A DNA stretch of 6,444 nucleotides from Methylotenera sp. (GCA_027487055.1 JAIYEJ010000233.1:1-6444); one strand, 5' to 3'. Shown: positions 1-5,841, counted from the stretch's first letter. Numbers and translations: made by a program. Notes: generated from the letters alone by a model not told the origin.

Positions 1-652
1 GTAGCATGCGTCTAGGTAAACTTAAATCGTAAAATACCAAAGAGCGTTCGCTCGCAGATTGACTATCTAACTGAATTTTTGACCACACTTTTTGCAGATA
101 CTCAATATCATTGAGCAATTCTTCGTCTGATGCGTTTTCTGACATGGTACGAATAATAAAACCGCCGCTTCTATTTTCTGGCAACAAACCTAGCAAACGA
201 TTGCGCAGCATTTCACGCTCTTCTTCATCTTCAATTCGTTGCGATACTCCAATATGATCTTGATGCGGCAAAAATACTAAAAACCGCCCTGCGATACTAA
301 TTTCTGTAGTGAGGCGTGCTCCCTTGGTACTAATAGGCTCTTTGATCACCTGCACAATTATAGATTGCCCTTCAAACAACACCTCTTGAATTGGGCGCTC
401 TGTTTGTGGCTCACCATTTACATGGCATTCCATAATATCTGCCACATGCAAAAAAGCAGCTCGCTGCAAGCCAATCTCAACAAAAGCCGATTGCATGCCA
501 GGCAAAACACGACAAACTGTACCGCGATAGACATTCCCCACAATGCCGAGTGAGGAACTGCGCTCTATATGAATTTCTTGCGCGATACCTTTTTCGAGCA
601 CTGCTACACGCGTTTCTTGCGGTGTGACATTAATTAAAATTTCTTGTCCCAA
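1..652 (-). CDS. rng: Ribonuclease G, N-terminal part (cut by the window edge)
   Basis: RNase G is a single-strand-specific endoribonuclease of the RNase E/G family that matures the 5' end of 16S rRNA and degrades some mRNAs in the cytoplasm. About 217 codons are open from 652 to the left edge, so the C-terminal catalytic DNase I-like part is outside the window. The translation matches E. coli RNase G closely: residues 5-16 read ILINVTPQETRV, followed by IVGNVYRG and VLPGMQSAFVEIG in the S1 RNA-binding domain (about 37-125), then KGARLTTEIS, FLVFLP and GVSQRIE, and GGFIIRT near 163-169. The start must be TTG at 652-650, because an in-frame TGA lies five codons upstream and no ATG or GTG lies between. 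It begins 4 bases after the maf stop, so the two are probably co-transcribed; the purine-rich end of maf (GAAAGTGTAGAG) may hold a weak ribosome binding site. Family assignment is very secure. Confidence 0.95.
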   Translation of the reverse strand, partial: MGQEILINVTPQETRVAVLEKGIAQEIHIERSSSLGIVGNVYRGTVCRVLPGMQSAFVEIGLQRAAFLHVADIMECHVNGEPQTERPIQEVLFEGQSIIVQVIKEPISTKGARLTTEISIAGRFLVFLPHQDHIGVSQRIEDEEEREMLRNRLLGLLPENRSGGFIIRTMSENASDEELLNDIEYLQKVWSKIQLDSQSASERSLVFYDLSLPRRML

Positions 653-656
653 ATCT

Positions 657-1256
657 CTACACTTTCATTTTTACAATTTTATCTAACAGCAAAGATGTTT
701 CATGTACTGGCAAGCCCATTACCCCAGTATAGCTACCTTCTATGCGCTTAATCCAACTACCTGCCAAACCCTGTATACCATAGCTTCCAGCCTTATCGCG
801 ATGTTCGCCAGTAGCAATAAATGCTGCTATCTTCGCGTCGGTCAAACGCATCATCTGTACGTTAGTGGTATTCAGCGACTTTTCAATTTTACCGTTAAAA
901 GCAAGGACTACAGCAGTATGTACCTGATGCGTTGTGCCTGATAACTTTTTTAGCATATTAAATGCATCTACATCATTTTCTGGTTTGCCGAAAATTTCGT
1001 TACCCAGCGCCACCGTCGTATCTGCAGCAATAATCGGTAAATACGAATGTTGCCCGTCTAATTTTTTAAGCACAGCCAATGCTTTTTGTTTTGCAAGCCT
1101 TGCCACATAAGTTGTGGGCAACTCATTCACTTTGGCTGACTCATCTATATCTGCAGAAATCACCATACAATCTACGCCCATTTGATTTAATATAGCCACT
1201 CTGCGTGGACTTTGCGAGGCTAAAATAATATGTTTCATAAGATTGGTTTTTTTCAT
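657..1256 (-). CDS. maf: Maf-family nucleoside triphosphate pyrophosphatase (YhdE-like)
   Basis: Maf proteins are cytoplasmic pyrophosphatases that hydrolyse nucleoside triphosphates to monophosphates. The YhdE subgroup prefers dTTP, UTP and modified pyrimidine nucleotides. The 199-residue product has the family motifs in order: ASQSPRR (13-19), DIDESA (37-41 region), AADT with the probable catalytic Asp79, GKP with Lys91, LSGTTHQVHTAV (105-116) and DKAGSYGIQG (154-163). The ADT and GIQG forms resemble E. coli YhdE rather than YceF, so dTTP/UTP activity is inferred. The first ATG is at 1256-1254, but a second in-frame ATG at 1238-1236 gives MKHIILASQSPRR, the usual length of the family N terminus. 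Neither start has a clear Shine-Dalgarno site. A TATAAA on the minus strand (1270-1265) would start RNA near 1258, almost at the first ATG, which slightly favours the second start. maf-rng adjacency is also seen in E. coli (yhdE-rng). Confidence 0.93.
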   Translation of the reverse strand: MKKTNLMKHIILASQSPRRVAILNQMGVDCMVISADIDESAKVNELPTTYVARLAKQKALAVLKKLDGQHSYLPIIAADTTVALGNEIFGKPENDVDAFNMLKKLSGTTHQVHTAVVLAFNGKIEKSLNTTNVQMMRLTDAKIAAFIATGEHRDKAGSYGIQGLAGSWIKRIEGSYTGVMGLPVHETSLLLDKIVKMKV

Positions 1257-1318
1257 TGCTTTACTTTATAGCGATACTGTAATTTACTATCACAAATTAT
1301 CAAAATGAAAGTTTACAA

Positions 1319-1954
1319 ATGGTTGAATTGGCTGCCCTGATTAAAATTACGATTTCACTTTTTGCAATTGTGAATCCAATTGGCAGCGTGCCCATTTTTA
1401 TAAGTGCAACAGATGGTTGGAGCAAAAATGACCGCGCTAGAACCGCCAGAACAGTTGCCTTGACGGTATTTATTGTCTTGGTGTTATCTGCGTTTATTGG
1501 TGATGGTATTTTAAATTTTTTTGGCATTTCTATCCCGTCTTTTCAGGTAGGCGGTGGTATTTTGCTCATGCTGATTTCAATTTCGATGATGCACGGCAAA
1601 CAAGGCGGCACAAGACAAACTCCAGAAGAGGCGCAAACGCTTGCAGAACGCGAAGTAATTGCGATTGTGCCTTTAAGTATCCCATTGCTTGCTGGGCCGG
1701 GGGCAATTTCTAGCATGATTTTAAACGCACAACAGCACCCCAGCTTTTGGGGACATATGTCGATGTTGATTCCCGCATTTGTGATTTCTGGTCTGATTTG
1801 GTTGGTATTAAAATTGGCTGAAGCAATATCCCATCAACTTGGCACTATCGGTATTAATATTGTTACACGCTTAATGGGTTTAATTTTAGCAGCGATGGCG
1901 GTGGAATTTATTGCACACGGCTTAAGAGGATTGTTTCCGCAATTAGCGAGTTAG
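1319..1954 (+). CDS. MarC-family integral membrane protein
   Basis: This is a 211-residue inner-membrane protein of the MarC (UPF0056) family, whose molecular function is unsettled. E. coli MarC was once linked to multiple antibiotic resistance, but that link is not well supported. The sequence shows six hydrophobic segments at roughly 5-28, 44-62, 72-92, 112-135, 145-168 and 182-203. The conserved family elements are NPIGSVPIF (19-27) in the first segment, IVPLSIPLLAGPGAIS (116-131) in the fourth, and GINIVTRLMGLILAAMAVEFI (178-198) in the last. Length is close to that of E. coli MarC (about 220). The charged, glycine-rich stretch 92-112 is a loop between segments 3 and 4. The ATG at 1319 is preceded by GAAAG at 1307-1311, a weak ribosome binding site. 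It is the first gene of a rightward cluster and lies 44 bases before nudJ with no terminator between. It is divergent from maf across a 62-base spacer. Confidence 0.93.
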   Translation: MVELAALIKITISLFAIVNPIGSVPIFISATDGWSKNDRARTARTVALTVFIVLVLSAFIGDGILNFFGISIPSFQVGGGILLMLISISMMHGKQGGTRQTPEEAQTLAEREVIAIVPLSIPLLAGPGAISSMILNAQQHPSFWGHMSMLIPAFVISGLIWLVLKLAEAISHQLGTIGINIVTRLMGLILAAMAVEFIAHGLRGLFPQLAS

Positions 1955-1998
1955 CGGTAAAATATCACCTTAAGATTAATCCCTAGAAAATCAGCACT

Positions 1999-2481
1999 TT
2001 GACAAATCAAGCAAAAAAAACTTCTTCGAATAAAAGCCCCCAATGGAAACCTAACGCGACAGTTGCCGCGATTATCGAGCAAAATGGCAAGTTTTTACTT
2101 GTTGAAGAAGAAACTGACCGTGGCAATCGCTTTAACCAACCTGCAGGCCACTTAGAAGATGACGAAACATTGCTTGAAGCGGTTGTTCGCGAAACTATGG
2201 AAGAATCTGCTTACGAATTTATGCCAGAAAAACTATTAGGTATTTATCAATGGAAGCACACGCATAACAAAACGACCTATTTGCGTTTTGCCTTTATTGG
2301 CAAGGTGGGTAAACACTACCCAACGCAAGCCCTTGATACTGGCATTATACAAGCGCTCTGGATGAGCATAGATGAAATTCGCGAAAAAGCACACTTAATG
2401 CGTAGCGACCAAGTGTTATGTTGTATTGAAGATTATTTAGCAGGTAAAAGCTATCCGCTGGAAGTGATTACTAACTTATGA
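1999..2481 (+). CDS. nudJ: NudJ-like Nudix hydrolase (phosphatase)
   Basis: Nudix enzymes hydrolyse phosphate-containing metabolites using divalent metal. E. coli NudJ (YmfB) acts on thiamine-precursor pyrophosphates such as HMP-PP and on nucleoside di- and triphosphates. The 160-residue product aligns well with NudJ: KPNATVAAIIEQNGKFLLVEEE (18-38), FNQPAGHLEDDETLLEA (45-61), YQWKH (83-87), TYLRFAFIG (93-101) and the end SYPLEVI (151-157). The Nudix box spans 50-72 and has G50, E56, R64, E65, E68 and E69 in place, but Ala71 stands where the consensus has Gly and Thr66 where it has a hydrophobic residue. The start has to be TTG at 1999: an in-frame TAG lies at 1984-1986, and the next candidate codon falls after the start of the fold. 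The 3' end overlaps mnmA by ATGA. The nudJ-mnmA order is the same in E. coli, which supports the assignment; the exact substrate is inferred. Confidence 0.9.
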   Translation: MTNQAKKTSSNKSPQWKPNATVAAIIEQNGKFLLVEEETDRGNRFNQPAGHLEDDETLLEAVVRETMEESAYEFMPEKLLGIYQWKHTHNKTTYLRFAFIGKVGKHYPTQALDTGIIQALWMSIDEIREKAHLMRSDQVLCCIEDYLAGKSYPLEVITNL

Positions 2482-3572
2482 GCAAACAAAAAGTAGTTGT
2501 TGGGCTTTCTGGCGGTGTCGATTCATCCGTAACCGCCATGCTCTTAAAACAACAAGGATATGACGTTGTTGGGCTTTTCATGAAAAACTGGGAAGACGAT
2601 GATAACGATGAATATTGCAGTAGCAAGCAAGATTTGATTGATGCAGTTTCTGTTGCCGATAAGCTTGGGATAGAAATTGAAGCGGTAAACTTTAGCAAAG
2701 AATACAAAGACCGCGTATTTGCTAATTTTTTAGAAGAATACCAAGCTGGCCGCACACCTAACCCAGATATTTTGTGCAATGCCGAGATTAAATTTAAGGC
2801 TTTTCTCGACCATGCCATGGGACTAGGCGCAGATTTAATCGCCACTGGGCATTACGCGCAAGTGCGCGAAAACCCGATTAACCCAGGTGAGTTTCAACTC
2901 TTAAAAGCCGATGATGGCAGCAAAGACCAAAGCTATTTCTTATATCGCTTAAACCAAGCACAGCTTTCTAAGACATTGTTTCCATTAGGTAAATATTTAA
3001 AGCGCGAGGTGCGTGAAATGGCGCGTACTGCGGGCTTAATTAATCATGATAAAAAAGATTCGACTGGGATTTGTTTTATTGGTGAACGGCCATTTCAAGA
3101 ATTTTTACAGCGCTATTTACCAAAAAAGCCGGGAGAGATTAAAACACCAGAGGGCAAAGTAGTAGGTCAACATGATGGTTTGATGTATTACACATTAGGC
3201 CAACGCCAAGGTTTAAAAATCGGCGGTAGCCGTGATAGCAATGGTGAGCCATGGTTTGTTGCGGCAAAAGATATGCAAACTAACGAGTTGATTGTGGTGC
3301 AAGGTCACGAGCACCCGCTATTACTCAACGATGGTTTAAAAGCTGGCCAATTACATTGGATTAGCGATAAAGTGCCTGAAACCAACTGGGTGTATGCGGC
3401 AAAAACACGCTATCGCCAACCCGATGCGCCGTGTGAGATTGATAAATTTATTAAAGAAGAAGTAGAAATTCATTTTGGCCAAAAACAATGGGCAATTACA
3501 CCTGGCCAATCTGCTGTGGTATATGAAAGCAATGTTTGTCTAGGCGGTGGTATTATCACCTCTGCATTTTAA
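2478..3572 (+). CDS. mnmA: tRNA-specific 2-thiouridylase MnmA
   Basis: MnmA adenylates and then thiolates C2 of the wobble uridine (U34) in tRNAs for Lys, Glu and Gln, taking sulfur from the Tus relay or an equivalent. It acts in the cytoplasm. The 364-residue product is full length. It shows the PP-loop GLSGGVDSS (9-17) that binds ATP, the FMKNW stretch (34-38), TPNPDILCN with the nucleophilic Cys100 (E. coli Cys102), ATGHYA (122-127), KDQSYFLYRL (149-158), and STGICFIGERPF (195-206) with the persulfide-carrying Cys199. GQHDGLMYYTLGQRQGL (230-246) and the C-terminal beta domain follow, ending in CLGGGIITSAF. No catalytic residue is missing. The start ATG overlaps the nudJ stop (ATGA, 2478-2481), a layout typical of translational coupling, with no strong Shine-Dalgarno site of its own. 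The last gene of the likely marC-nudJ-mnmA unit. E. coli has hflD next; here it is replaced by a small unrelated gene. Confidence 0.98.
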   Translation: MSKQKVVVGLSGGVDSSVTAMLLKQQGYDVVGLFMKNWEDDDNDEYCSSKQDLIDAVSVADKLGIEIEAVNFSKEYKDRVFANFLEEYQAGRTPNPDILCNAEIKFKAFLDHAMGLGADLIATGHYAQVRENPINPGEFQLLKADDGSKDQSYFLYRLNQAQLSKTLFPLGKYLKREVREMARTAGLINHDKKDSTGICFIGERPFQEFLQRYLPKKPGEIKTPEGKVVGQHDGLMYYTLGQRQGLKIGGSRDSNGEPWFVAAKDMQTNELIVVQGHEHPLLLNDGLKAGQLHWISDKVPETNWVYAAKTRYRQPDAPCEIDKFIKEEVEIHFGQKQWAITPGQSAVVYESNVCLGGGIITSAF

Positions 3573-3610
3573 ACTTAGAGCTCGGCGGCATAATCACTTT
3601 AGCAATTTTG
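3540..3610 (+). repeat. Degenerate direct duplication of the mnmA 3' end
   Basis: The last codons of mnmA (from 3540, encoding LGGGIITSAF and the stop) are echoed just after the stop, from 3581 onward. Written in the same codon register with one Gly codon removed, the second copy would read LGGIITLAIL. By eye about 21 of 30 aligned bases match, with stretches GGCGG, ATCAC and GCA shared. The second copy lies outside any gene I can support. It may be a decayed small tandem duplication or the remains of a longer ancestral C terminus; chance similarity is not excluded. Confidence 0.4.
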
Positions 3611-3612
3611 TT

Positions 3613-3632
3613 GTTTAAAGCGCGGTTTAAAC
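3613..3632. repeat. Short inverted repeat after mnmA
   Basis: Arms GTTTAAA (3613-3619) and TTTAAAC (3626-3632) flank a six-base GCGCGG loop in the spacer after mnmA. The stem is only AT pairs plus one GC pair and no T-run follows on the plus strand, so it does not meet the usual picture of an intrinsic terminator. It could be a weak hairpin or a protein-binding site. I see no other candidate terminator for the mnmA unit between 3573 and 3719. Confidence 0.3.
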
Positions 3633-3670
3633 CTCATTTCGCCTTTTGTTCTCAAGATGCAAATTGGCCG

Positions 3671-3698
3671 TTGCAGACTAAAATTGATTGAATAGAAT
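3671..3698 (+). promoter_or_regulatory. Possible sigma-70 promoter for the small gene at 3720
   Basis: TTGCAG (3671-3676) and TAGAAT (3693-3698) are separated by 16 bases. The -10 matches the consensus at five of six positions, the -35 at only three. RNA would begin near 3705, immediately before the gene at 3720, leaving a very short leader. If real, the small gene is transcribed separately from mnmA. This is a by-eye call in an AT-rich spacer. Confidence 0.35.
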
Positions 3699-3719
3699 CA
3701 TTTTAGGTAAACGCGCACA

Positions 3720-4055
3720 ATGGCTTACGTATTTAAAAATCCACAAGGTAAAATTATCGCGGCGAGCGCGGCAGAAAGCTTTAGCGATGGCTGGGAATTT
3801 GTTGAAAATCACGACAGAGAATACCTTGCATTTTTAGAAGACACCTTGGCTGAAAGCGTACCATTTCGCGAAAGTGATTTGCAAATGGCGCGCGTGGTGG
3901 AAGACTTAATCTCGATGCTGATTGATAAAAATGTGATTCGTTTTACCGACTTCCCCGAGGCGGCACAAAAACGCTTAAATGACAGACAAAGCATGCGAAA
4001 AAGAACGCAACTTTCTAAGCTTGTAGATGATAGCGACGATATTATTTTTAATTAA
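3720..4055 (+). CDS. Small conserved protein of unknown function
   Basis: This 111-residue protein has no recognised catalytic motif, no signal peptide and no membrane segment, so it is predicted to be cytoplasmic. Residues 1-16 (MAYVFKNPQGKIIAAS) look like a short beta hairpin. The middle (about 33-75) is acidic and probably helical, with the stretch ARVVEDLISMLIDKNVIRFTDFPEAAQKRL (57-86). The end is basic (RQSMRKRTQLSK, 89-100), then acidic (DDSDD, 103-107). I recall proteobacterial proteins with the same VEDLID.LI..N.IRFTDLP.AAQ.KL pattern, some automatically labelled 'tryptophan synthase subunit beta-like'. That label should not be read as function: the protein is far too short for TrpB and lacks its PLP lysine context. 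An AGG at 3705-3707 lies 12 bases before the ATG, a rather distant ribosome binding site. It sits alone between mnmA and a convergent gst gene, so context gives no firm clue. Confidence 0.82.
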   Translation: MAYVFKNPQGKIIAASAAESFSDGWEFVENHDREYLAFLEDTLAESVPFRESDLQMARVVEDLISMLIDKNVIRFTDFPEAAQKRLNDRQSMRKRTQLSKLVDDSDDIIFN

Positions 4056-4256
4056 AAATATTCAAAAAGAAGGCGAAAAAATACAATGCAATTAGTTATA
4101 TTGAATCTCCTTTGATTCCGCTTTAATTGGATTAGCGAAAAAGCACTAATTATCTATGCATGTGCTAACCAAAAAGTAATATCAACGTAATTGCGATTTG
4201 GTTTACTTTTAACTTCAGTATTTTCTTTTTCCATAGCTGGTCTTCTAAATTTAATA
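4056..4256. other. Convergent intergenic gap, no gene seen
   Basis: This AT-rich 201-base spacer lies between the stop codons of the small gene (plus) and the gst gene (minus). I see no credible ORF, tRNA or conserved RNA in it. It contains a few weak inverted repeats: GAATC/GATTC near 4104-4118, and GGATTAGC (4129-4136) facing GCTAACC (4164-4170). A region that must end transcription from both sides would be expected to carry terminators; only the weak one at 4138-4166 is listed. Confidence 0.5.
4138..4166 (-). terminator. Weak candidate terminator for the gst gene
   Basis: Read on the minus strand, AGCAC (4166-4162) and GTGCT (4146-4142) can form a 5-bp stem around a 15-base loop, followed directly by a run of T (4142-4138). 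Position after the gst stop fits a terminator. The short stem and large loop make it weak, and the flanking GGTTAGC/GCTAATCC arms offer a competing longer pairing. Confidence 0.28.
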
Positions 4257-4865
4257 TCAACCAACTAGCATTGTTTGTTTAAAACTCGGTCTCTTCACCA
4301 ACACACTATAATGCTTGGCCAAATTCGGGTATTTATCTTGCCAATTCATATCCTTAAACCGAAAATCAATATACCCTAACGCACAACCCAATGCGATATC
4401 AGCTAAGCCAAAGGTCTCATTCACGCACCATTTCTTTTTAAAAATATCTAAATTGAGTACTTCTAAACCGCGGGTTACTTTTTCCATCTGTTTATCAATA
4501 TTGGCTTGCGATTGCCGTTCTTCTGGCTTGCGTTGTTCTAACATAACACTCACCGCCGCATCGCAAACGCCGTCTGCGAGCGCCTCCCAGCGGCGCACCT
4601 TGATTTTTGCACTGTGGTCTTGCGAAATTAAGCGCGCAACAGGCGTGTGAAAATCCAAATATTCTACGATTACGCGTGAGTCATAAAGACTATCACCATC
4701 ATTTAAAATCAACACAGGTACTTTGCCGAGCGGATTATGATTTTTAACAGGGCAATCGGGGTCAGTTAAGACAACTTCTTGCAAAGTTACATCGATATGT
4801 TTTTCAATCGCAACGATGCGCACTTTACGAGCGTATGGGCTATTCACTGTATATAGAAGCTTCAT
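4257..4865 (-). CDS. Glutathione S-transferase family protein (YibF-like)
   Basis: A cytoplasmic protein with the two-domain GST fold. The 202-residue product has the N-terminal thioredoxin-like domain (1-75): MKLLYTVNSPYARKVRI with Ser9-Pro10 at the usual active-site position, NPLGKVPVL (44-52) with the conserved cis-proline Pro50, and the glutathione-contacting acidic-Ser pair at Asp62-Ser63 followed by VIVEYL. The all-alpha domain (about 85-200) includes RRWEALADGVCDAA (91-104) and FGLADIALGCALGYIDFRF (152-170), with the conserved Asp156 capping motif. The pattern resembles E. coli YibF (same MKL..SP..RK start, NPLGKVPVL, EALADGI.DA, CA.GYL.FR), a GST-like protein with poorly defined substrates. 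The function beyond glutathione binding is therefore unknown. The ATG at 4865-4863 has only a weak AAAGA upstream. It stands back to back with nadC and converges with the small gene. Confidence 0.93.
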   Translation of the reverse strand: MKLLYTVNSPYARKVRIVAIEKHIDVTLQEVVLTDPDCPVKNHNPLGKVPVLILNDGDSLYDSRVIVEYLDFHTPVARLISQDHSAKIKVRRWEALADGVCDAAVSVMLEQRKPEERQSQANIDKQMEKVTRGLEVLNLDIFKKKWCVNETFGLADIALGCALGYIDFRFKDMNWQDKYPNLAKHYSVLVKRPSFKQTMLVG

Positions 4866-4870
4866 TATTA

Positions 4871-4905
4871 GTCTTTGTAATTAAATATGTCTGCGTAATT
4901 AAATA
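4871..4905. repeat. Tandem 18-bp direct repeat in the gst-nadC spacer
   Basis: Two copies begin at 4871 and 4889, each GTCT, two variable bases, then GTAATTAAATA; the 11-base core (4877-4887 and 4895-4905) is identical and 15 of the first 17 positions match. The second copy covers the place where a nadC -35 box would be, and both lie in the presumed gst leader. This could be a paired regulator site or a small tandem duplication in AT-rich DNA. Confidence 0.55.
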
Positions 4906-4912
4906 CTTAATC

Positions 4913-4926
4913 TGCATTATAATGCA
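4913..4926. promoter_or_regulatory. Palindromic -10 element, possible bidirectional promoter for nadC and gst
   Basis: TGCATTATAATGCA is a perfect 14-bp palindrome. It contains the consensus TATAAT on the plus strand (4918-4923) and, by symmetry, on the minus strand (4921-4916). Plus-strand RNA would start at about 4930, exactly the nadC ATG; minus-strand RNA would start near 4909, giving gst a leader of about 43 bases. The -35 regions are poor on both sides (GTAATT at 4895-4900 for nadC; TAGAGG from 4944-4939 for gst). Symmetric -10 elements are known to drive divergent transcription in bacteria. The palindrome might instead be an operator. Confidence 0.5.
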
Positions 4927-4929
4927 AAT

Positions 4930-5799
4930 ATGTCTACTCCTCTATTCACGCAACAATATCCACGCGACTCAGAAGCGTTTAGCAGTTTGGTACAACAGAA
5001 TGTAAAAGATGCCTTAAGCGAAGATATTGGCGAATGCGACCATACCGCGATGTTAATCCCCGCAACACAACAAGCTTTAGCTACAATCATCACGCGCGAA
5101 AATGCGATTATTTGTGGCATCGATTGGGTGAACGCGTGTTTCAAAGCTTTGGATGCAAACACACAAATTAAATGGATGGTGAACGAAGGTGAAAAAATCT
5201 CTGCCAACCAAATGTTATGCGAAGTATCTGGCAATGCACGTGTGCTACTTTCAGCTGAGCGCTGTGCATTAAACTTTTTGCAGATGTTATCGGCGATTGC
5301 TACCCATACGCGTATGTATGTAGTGGCGGTTTCTGGCACTAAAGCTGAAATTTTAGATACACGCAAAACCATGCCCGGCTTAAGATTAGCGCAGAAGTAC
5401 GCGGTGACTGTGGGTGGTGGCAAAAACCAACGCTTAGCGCTTTATGACGGCATTTTGATTAAAGAAAACCATATTGCCGCAGCAGGCAGCATTGCCAATG
5501 CCCTTAATGCCGCGCGCAATTTAAATGCGAATGTGAGCATTCAAATTGAAGTAGAAAACCTCGACGAACTTACACAAGCAATAGACGCGGGCGCAAAAAG
5601 CATTTTATTGGATAATTTTAGTATTTCTGATATGAAAGAGGCGGTTCGGATTACCAATAAGCGCGCGCTACTTGAGGCTTCTGGTAATGTGAATTTGAAC
5701 TCAGTGCGCGATATCGCACTCACAGGGGTAGATCGTATTTCTGTTGGTAGCCTAACCAAGCACATTAGGGCCATTGATTTATCAATGCGAATCAAATAG
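4930..5799 (+). CDS. nadC: Nicotinate-nucleotide pyrophosphorylase (quinolinate phosphoribosyltransferase)
   Basis: NadC converts quinolinate and PRPP into nicotinate mononucleotide, CO2 and pyrophosphate, the third step of de novo NAD synthesis, in the cytoplasm. The 289-residue product is full length. The N-terminal domain carries TIITRENAIICG (52-63) and SAERCALNFLQMLSAIAT (108-125), with Arg111 as the likely quinolinate contact from the neighbouring subunit. The barrel carries LDTRKTMPGLR (142-152), GGGKNQRLALYDGILIKENHI (162-182), IEVENLDEL (206-214), LLDNF (226-230), EASGNVN (249-255) and SVGSLTKH (271-278). Gln167 stands where E. coli NadC has His (NHR becomes NQR). The ATG at 4930 fits the family N terminus, and an in-frame TAA at 4900-4902 with no ATG, GTG or TTG between rules out a longer form except from CTG. 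No Shine-Dalgarno sequence precedes it, and the -10 box ends 6 bases upstream, so the mRNA may be leaderless. A pilus-type ATPase follows after 42 bases. Confidence 0.97.
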   Translation: MSTPLFTQQYPRDSEAFSSLVQQNVKDALSEDIGECDHTAMLIPATQQALATIITRENAIICGIDWVNACFKALDANTQIKWMVNEGEKISANQMLCEVSGNARVLLSAERCALNFLQMLSAIATHTRMYVVAVSGTKAEILDTRKTMPGLRLAQKYAVTVGGGKNQRLALYDGILIKENHIAAAGSIANALNAARNLNANVSIQIEVENLDELTQAIDAGAKSILLDNFSISDMKEAVRITNKRALLEASGNVNLNSVRDIALTGVDRISVGSLTKHIRAIDLSMRIK

Positions 5800-5841
5800 C
5801 ATGAGATTAAATGATTAAAATAATAAACATGAGTGATCACA

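Noticed and set aside
365..553. Plus-strand 62-codon ORF
   Set aside because: It lies antisense inside rng, whose minus-strand translation matches RNase G throughout this stretch.
702..941. Plus-strand 79-codon ORF
   Set aside because: Antisense to maf, with no recognisable motif; maf motifs cover the region.
1257..1318. Divergent promoter pair between maf and marC
   Set aside because: A TATAAA on the minus strand (1270-1265) is the only fair -10; its best -35 (TTGTGA) has a 19-base spacer, and no plus-strand pair was convincing.
2471..2845. Minus-strand 124-codon ORF
   Set aside because: Serine-rich antisense shadow of mnmA, including its PP-loop region; not a plausible protein.
4056..4256. 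Possible small RNA in the convergent gap
   Set aside because: No promoter plus strong terminator pair and no recognisable conserved structure; only weak AT-rich inverted repeats.
4917..5423. Minus-strand 168-codon ORF
   Set aside because: Antisense to nadC; its length is explained by nadC codon use, and it has no family resemblance.
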